DNA of 64,000 bases from an uncultured Prevotella sp. (GTDB lineage Bacteria > Bacteroidota > Bacteroidia > Bacteroidales > Bacteroidaceae), in NCBI GenBank assembly GCA_900315835.1, contig ONAR01000014.1, positions 27,535-91,534 on the forward strand. Reading direction: 5' to 3'. Under the pieces are notes generated by a model. That model saw only the letters and a program-made list of their open reading frames with translations, was not told the origin of the DNA and searched no databases. The first letter of the stretch is position 1. The number at the start of each line of letters is the position of its first letter. This document shows, piece by piece, positions 61,208 through 64,000 of this stretch. Position numbers and translations under genes: made by a program.

Positions 61208-62092
61208 ATGCATCCTACCCTATCCGTCATCATCCCCGTTTATAATGTGGCAGCGACACTCCGCCGCTGCGTCGACAGCGTGTTGGCGCAGGGCGTCAAC
61301 GGCATCGAGATTATCCTCGTCGACGACGGGTCGACCGACGACTCGCCATCAATCTGCGACGCCTACGGCAAACGGGAAGAGATTACCGTGGTTCACCGCC
61401 AGAATGGTGGACTGTCGGCCGCACGCAACACCGGCATCGAACGGGCCTCAGGCCAATACCTCACCTTTGTTGACAGCGACGACTACGTCGGGCCCGATAC
61501 CTACCGGCAGTTGCTGCCCCTGATGGGCGACTGCGACATCGTGGAGTTCCCGGTCGAACGGGAGCTGTGGCAAGGTCCGGTCCAACTAAGTTTCGGCAAC
61601 CGTACCTACACCGACTGTCGTGCCTATTGGCTTGAAGGCAAGGCCTACGCCCACACTTATGCCTGTAATAAGATTTACCGGCGCGAGCTGTTCCGCGGCG
61701 TCGGCTACCCCGAAGGCCGCGTGTTTGAGGATGTGCCTACGCTTTGGCAATTGCTAAAGCGCGCGCAGGTGGTGCGCACGGTTGACGTCGGTTGTTACCA
61801 CTACACGCTCAACCCCGGCGGCATCACCCAGCAGGCCGACGGCCACGCACTGCTCCAGTTGCTCGAGACCCACGTGGGCATCCTCGGCGACAAGCAACTG
61901 CAGGGCAGCCAGGGCTATCAACTTTATTACCGTCACGTGCTCAACATCCAAATCTCCGTATACGACCAGACGGGCGACGACTACGACCTCATCCTGCCGG
62001 TGATGCCCTTCTGGGGGAGTCTGAAGCTGATTGCACTCCATCTGTTTGGTCTGCGGGGCCTCTGTCGCCTGCACCGGGCGTTTTTCAATTGA
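61208..62092 (+). CDS. Family 2 glycosyltransferase
   Basis: 294 residues, GT-A fold: SVIIPVYNVAATLRRCVDSVL, IILVDDGSTDDSPSICDAY, NGGLSAARNTGIERASG and the metal-binding FVDSDDYVG. These place it in GT2. It transfers a sugar from a nucleotide donor, probably to surface polysaccharide, but it stands alone here with no other glycan gene. Start MHPTLSVIIP chosen; a longer form would begin upstream of the promoter box. Confidence 0.9.
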   Translation: MHPTLSVIIPVYNVAATLRRCVDSVLAQGVNGIEIILVDDGSTDDSPSICDAYGKREEITVVHRQNGGLSAARNTGIERASGQYLTFVDSDDYVGPDTYRQLLPLMGDCDIVEFPVERELWQGPVQLSFGNRTYTDCRAYWLEGKAYAHTYACNKIYRRELFRGVGYPEGRVFEDVPTLWQLLKRAQVVRTVDVGCYHYTLNPGGITQQADGHALLQLLETHVGILGDKQLQGSQGYQLYYRHVLNIQISVYDQTGDDYDLILPVMPFWGSLKLIALHLFGLRGLCRLHRAFFN

Positions 62093-62115
62093 TGCAATGC
62101 GCGGCATTGACGAAC

Positions 62116-62146
62116 GGTGGCCGGCACAAGGCACAGCGACTACGCT
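62116..62146. repeat. Decayed copy of the P-family arm
   Basis: GGTGGCCGGCACAAGGC followed by a mutated CACAGCGACTACGC, which corresponds to the reverse arm of 21672-21701. Its partner arm is missing. Confidence 0.65.
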
Positions 62147-62164
62147 GCTACCAAAGTCCCATCC

Positions 62165-62625
62165 TGAAGCCATCATTTACTCCGAAAAAAGCCGACAAAA
62201 TCGTGTTATCGATTTTGCGCATTCTACGAATCAAAAAACGTTAAAATTGAGAAGGCGGTATGAGAAAATCGCCCGGAAACGACCATTTCAGCCTCATCGC
62301 ATCGCGATAACTATGGTTTCGCACTGCGATAGCTATGGTTTCGCAACGCGATCGCTATGCTATGACGACGCGATCGCTATGGTATCGCGACTCGATAGCT
62401 ATGGTTTCGCAACTCAATAGCTATGGTTTCGCGAGGCGATTGCAGCCCAATGCGACCGTCACTTGGCCTTGTTTCAACATAAATCATTGATTAACAGCAG
62501 CTTCCGAAAATCATGCTTAACATCGCTCAGAATCGCGTATTTCGGAGCAAAGGAGGTATCCGTTGATTTCAAGCCATTCTGAGGGGTCTTAAAACACCAA
62601 AATAGTTTACAACCGTGAAAGCGTT
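62165..62625. repeat. Mosaic intergenic element, copy B, with 22-bp array
   Basis: Gene-free region 62093-62679. Left flank GAAAAAAGCCGACAAAA (about 62184) and CGTTAAAATTGAG; array of about seven 22-bp units (62296-62450) of form GCGATNGCTATGGTTTC; right flank ACATAAATCATTGATTAACAG (about 62478), CGTATTTCGG, CATTCTGAGGG, AAATAGTTTACA. The flanks match copy A in order and strand, but the array unit is the reverse complement of that in copy A. No gene seen. Confidence 0.85.
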
Positions 62626-62679
62626 TGAGAGGTGCGGGAACGTAGTCGAGTCGTTGGCTTGACGAGTTTTTTTCAGCCT

Positions 62680-63003
62680 CTACATCACTTCCCATCGATA
62701 ATCTTTCAGGCGAATCCTTGCCTCACCAATACTGTCGGTCTTCACCGCCACACCCTCACGTTTAAGCAACAGCCTTTGTTCCGGCCAATTAGGCGCGAGG
62801 CGGCCACGGGCATTGACGACGCGATGGCAAGGCAAATGAAGCGACGACGGTACGACCGACAGCAGATGGCCCACCAAGCGCGAATGGTTGGGGTACCCGG
62901 CAAGCCGTGCAATGTCGCCATAGGTAAGCACCCGGCCGCGTGGTATTTGTCCGACAATGTTATATACATCCGTCGCCAATTGTTGCATATCAATCCTTGC
63001 CAT
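62680..63003 (-). CDS. MGMT-family DNA alkyltransferase-like protein
   Basis: 107 residues, only the DNA-binding/active-site domain of O6-alkylguanine-DNA alkyltransferase: PRGRVLTYGDIARLAGYPNHSRLVGHLLSV, then LPCHRVVNARGRLAP. The PCHR Cys, the methyl acceptor in true MGMT, is kept, unlike alkyltransferase-like proteins with Trp there. The N-terminal domain of full MGMT (about 70 residues) is absent. Start MARIDMQQ lies four bases from a full promoter. Confidence 0.85.
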   Translation of the reverse strand: MARIDMQQLATDVYNIVGQIPRGRVLTYGDIARLAGYPNHSRLVGHLLSVVPSSLHLPCHRVVNARGRLAPNWPEQRLLLKREGVAVKTDSIGEARIRLKDYRWEVM

Positions 63004-63007
63004 GTTG

Positions 63008-63038
63008 CAAAGATACACCATTTATCCATAACGGCAAA
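63008..63038 (-). promoter_or_regulatory. Promoter of the MGMT-family gene, four bases from ATG
   Basis: Minus-strand TTTG (63035-63038), 19 bases, TATCTTTG (63008-63015); the box ends four bases before the ATG at 63003, implying a nearly leaderless mRNA. Confidence 0.75.
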
Positions 63039-63078
63039 GGCCAGAGGCCGGTTAATAATTCGAATTTATCAAGCATGA

Positions 63079-63135
63079 TACCAACCGCGGAGCGGTTGCA
63101 GGAAATAGCCCGGGGATGAGCGAAGCGATTCCCCG
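63079..63135. repeat. Dispersed repeat R2, joined to a truncated gene
   Basis: TACCAACCG, GGAGCGGTTGC, ATAGCCCGGGGATGAGCGAA, GCGATTCCCC match R1 (60399-60457) almost base for base. The match stops at CCCCG, where the di-heme gene sequence begins. Confidence 0.85.
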
Positions 63136-63586
63136 CGCACGCAACCTGAACGATCCCACCGTACAGCGCGGTAAGGAGTTGTTCTACAAGATGGGTTGCA
63201 CCAGCTGCCATCGTCCAAAGTGGGAGACCGGCGACGACAACTACTGGCTGCCGCAGATGATGGTGGACAAGAACTACACCAAGCTGCCGCGCTATGCCCA
63301 TCAGACCATCTATCCTTACAGCGACTATGTGCAGCACAAGCTCTACATGAAGAACGACGTACATGGTTCATGGTGCCGTACGACACCGCTGTGGGGCCGC
63401 GGACTGGAGTTGCTCAACACGGGTGCTGAGGACCGTCTGCACGACTGCCGCGCCCGCAATGAGAAGGAAGCCATCCTCTGGCATATGTACAGCAAAGACA
63501 GCCACGCCTACTATGCTGCAAAGCAATTCTATAATCTGCCGAAGGAGAACCGCGACGCTGTCGTAGCCTTCATCCGTGCAATCTAA
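63116..63586 (+). pseudogene. 5'-truncated di-heme oxidoreductase (second heme domain)
   Basis: Open frame of 156 residues, but its first ATG lies inside repeat R2. The remainder is the C-terminal heme domain of a di-heme (thiol) oxidoreductase-like cytochrome c: DPTVQRGKELFYKMGCTSCH (CxxCH heme site), a long spacer, LWGRGLELLNTG, LHDCRARNEKEAILWHM and the end AVVAFIRAI. The signal peptide and first heme domain, usually some 250-300 residues, are missing, so export and function are unlikely. A good terminator follows. Confidence 0.8.
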
Positions 63587-63601
63587 TTTATTATATCGCT
63601 T

Positions 63602-63644
63602 AAGGCTATCCGGCTCTTCATCTGTGAAGGAGGCGGATAGCCTT
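63602..63644 (+). terminator. Terminator after the di-heme fragment
   Basis: AAGGCTATCCG (63602-63612) pairs perfectly with CGGATAGCCTT (63634-63644), followed by GTTTTC. Confidence 0.8.
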
Positions 63645-63704
63645 GTTTTCGTACAAAAACATGATGTTCTGATTCCATCTTTGCATGCTACTCGCGAAAT
63701 GATT

Positions 63705-63770
63705 CCTCAAAAAAAATTGCTTATAATAAAATAAATTATTCCTCAAAAATTTGCCTATAATAAAATAATA
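63705..63770. repeat. 36-bp A/T-rich direct duplication
   Basis: CCTCAAAA..TTGC..TATAATAAAATAA begins at 63705 and again at 63741, 36 bases apart. The second copy contains the -33 TTTG of the tRNA promoter. Confidence 0.75.
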
Positions 63771-63781
63771 TCGTACCTTTG
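63750..63781 (+). promoter_or_regulatory. Promoter of the tRNA transcript
   Basis: TTTG (63750-63753), 20 bases, TACCTTTG (63774-63781). Start expected near 63787, about 115 bases before the tRNA. Confidence 0.75.
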
Positions 63782-63822
63782 CACTCGCTTTTGAGTTAAG
63801 GGAACATCAACAGAAGTTAATG

Positions 63823-63866
63823 CGGACTTCAAAGGAAATTAAGGCGGACTTCAAAGGTAAAGTATT
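63823..63866. repeat. Two 22-bp repeats in the tRNA leader
   Basis: GCGGACTTCAAAGG occurs twice, 22 bases apart, the second followed by TAAAG instead of AAATT. Confidence 0.7.
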
Positions 63867-63902
63867 GTAATACTTCCCTTCTGCCCTTTTCAAAGGCTTG
63901 TT

Positions 63903-63976
63903 GGCGGGATAGCTCAGCTGGTTAGAGCGTCGGATTCATAATCCGGAGGTCGTGGGATCGTGGCCCACCCCCGCTA
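63903..63976 (+). tRNA. tRNA-Met (anticodon CAT), or tRNA-Ile2
   Basis: 74 nt cloverleaf: acceptor GGCGGGA, D-arm GCTC/GAGC, anticodon stem TCGGA/TCCGG with loop TTCATAA (anticodon CAT), T-stem GTGGG/CCCAC. CCA is not encoded. Odd points: the T-loop is ATCGTGG instead of TTCGAxx (positions 54 and 58 swapped), and the acceptor has G1-T72 and an A7-C66 mismatch. It does not have the initiator features, so elongator Met or Ile with lysidine remain. Confidence 0.85.
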
Positions 63977-64000
63977 CTTGATAATCAAGCACTTACGGAC

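Larger units (their letters stand above)
63587..63902 (+). other. Region between di-heme fragment and tRNA
   Basis: 316 bases: terminator, a 36-bp A/T-rich duplication, a full promoter, and a pair of 22-bp repeats in the tRNA leader. No gene seen. Confidence 0.7.

Noticed and set aside
62031-62420. Open frame of 129 residues running through the 22-bp array of copy B
   Set aside because: The unit is not a multiple of three, the frame has no recognisable domain and it starts inside the glycosyltransferase gene. It is a by-product of a low-stop repeat.
1-64000. Insertion sequences, integrases or prophage genes
   Set aside because: No transposase, integrase or phage structural protein was recognised among the proteins here.

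Overview
The window looks like a chromosomal segment of a Bacteroidota bacterium, most likely Prevotellaceae (Prevotella in the broad sense). The signs are Bacteroidetes promoters (TTTG, about 20 bases, TAnnTTTG), a lysyl-tRNA synthetase with the Bacteroidetes C-terminal tail, the type IX secretion protein PorT, a HmuY/HmuR heme-uptake locus, an ExbB-ExbD-ExbD-TonB-PstS cluster and a BspA-like leucine-rich-repeat protein. Coding DNA is GC-rich. No insertion sequence, prophage or CRISPR array was seen. The assignment rests on reading the proteins by eye, not on a search.

Layout. 1-170: a 22-bp tandem repeat cut by the window edge. 175-4164 (-): menaquinone genes menI-like, menF, menD, menB behind a good promoter. 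4165-4945: a mosaic repeat element. 4946-11820 (+): lysS, gpsA, pgi, a HAD phosphatase, a secreted transthyretin-like protein and mnmA. 12001-19068 (-): an outer-membrane barrel, then the cell-shape cluster mreB-mreC-mreD-mrdA-rodA led by a stand-alone IMP cyclohydrolase. 19237-21474 (+): a paralogue of the secreted protein and an M6 metalloprotease. 21905-24835 (-): rplS, a two-gene split 5'-nucleotidase and porT. 25000-29168 (+): a ferredoxin and a four-gene heme locus. 29376-34997 (-): TonB energisation with PstS and a TPR protein. 35181-42113 (-): aminotransferase, ribBA, an LptF/G permease and a PiT phosphate transporter with a PhoU-like tail. 42307-48928 (+): a heavy-metal island (NlpE-like lipoprotein, His-rich protein, CzcA/C/B-type efflux pump). 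49013-52913 (-): ppx, ppk1 and a leucine-rich-repeat protein. 53859-58088 (-): a surface lipoprotein and its TonB-dependent receptor. 58331-63976: Hsp20, a MATE pump, a small membrane protein, a glycosyltransferase, an MGMT-family protein, a 5'-truncated di-heme cytochrome gene and a CAT tRNA.

How it fits together. Several loci serve the envelope: TonB/ExbB/ExbD would power the two receptors here (heme, and an unknown substrate), PorT supports secretion of proteins with C-terminal sorting domains such as the M6 protease, and the Mre/PBP2/RodA set builds the wall. Phosphate recurs (PiT-PhoU, PstS-like, Ppk1/Ppx, split 5'-nucleotidase).

The least ordinary part is the intergenic DNA. Seven tandem arrays, most of them unrelated in sequence, share a 22-bp period. 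Two roughly 450-bp elements 58 kb apart have the same flanks in the same orientation but oppositely oriented central arrays. A third repeat family makes perfect 29-34-bp inverted arms between genes, and a fourth is fused to the broken di-heme gene.
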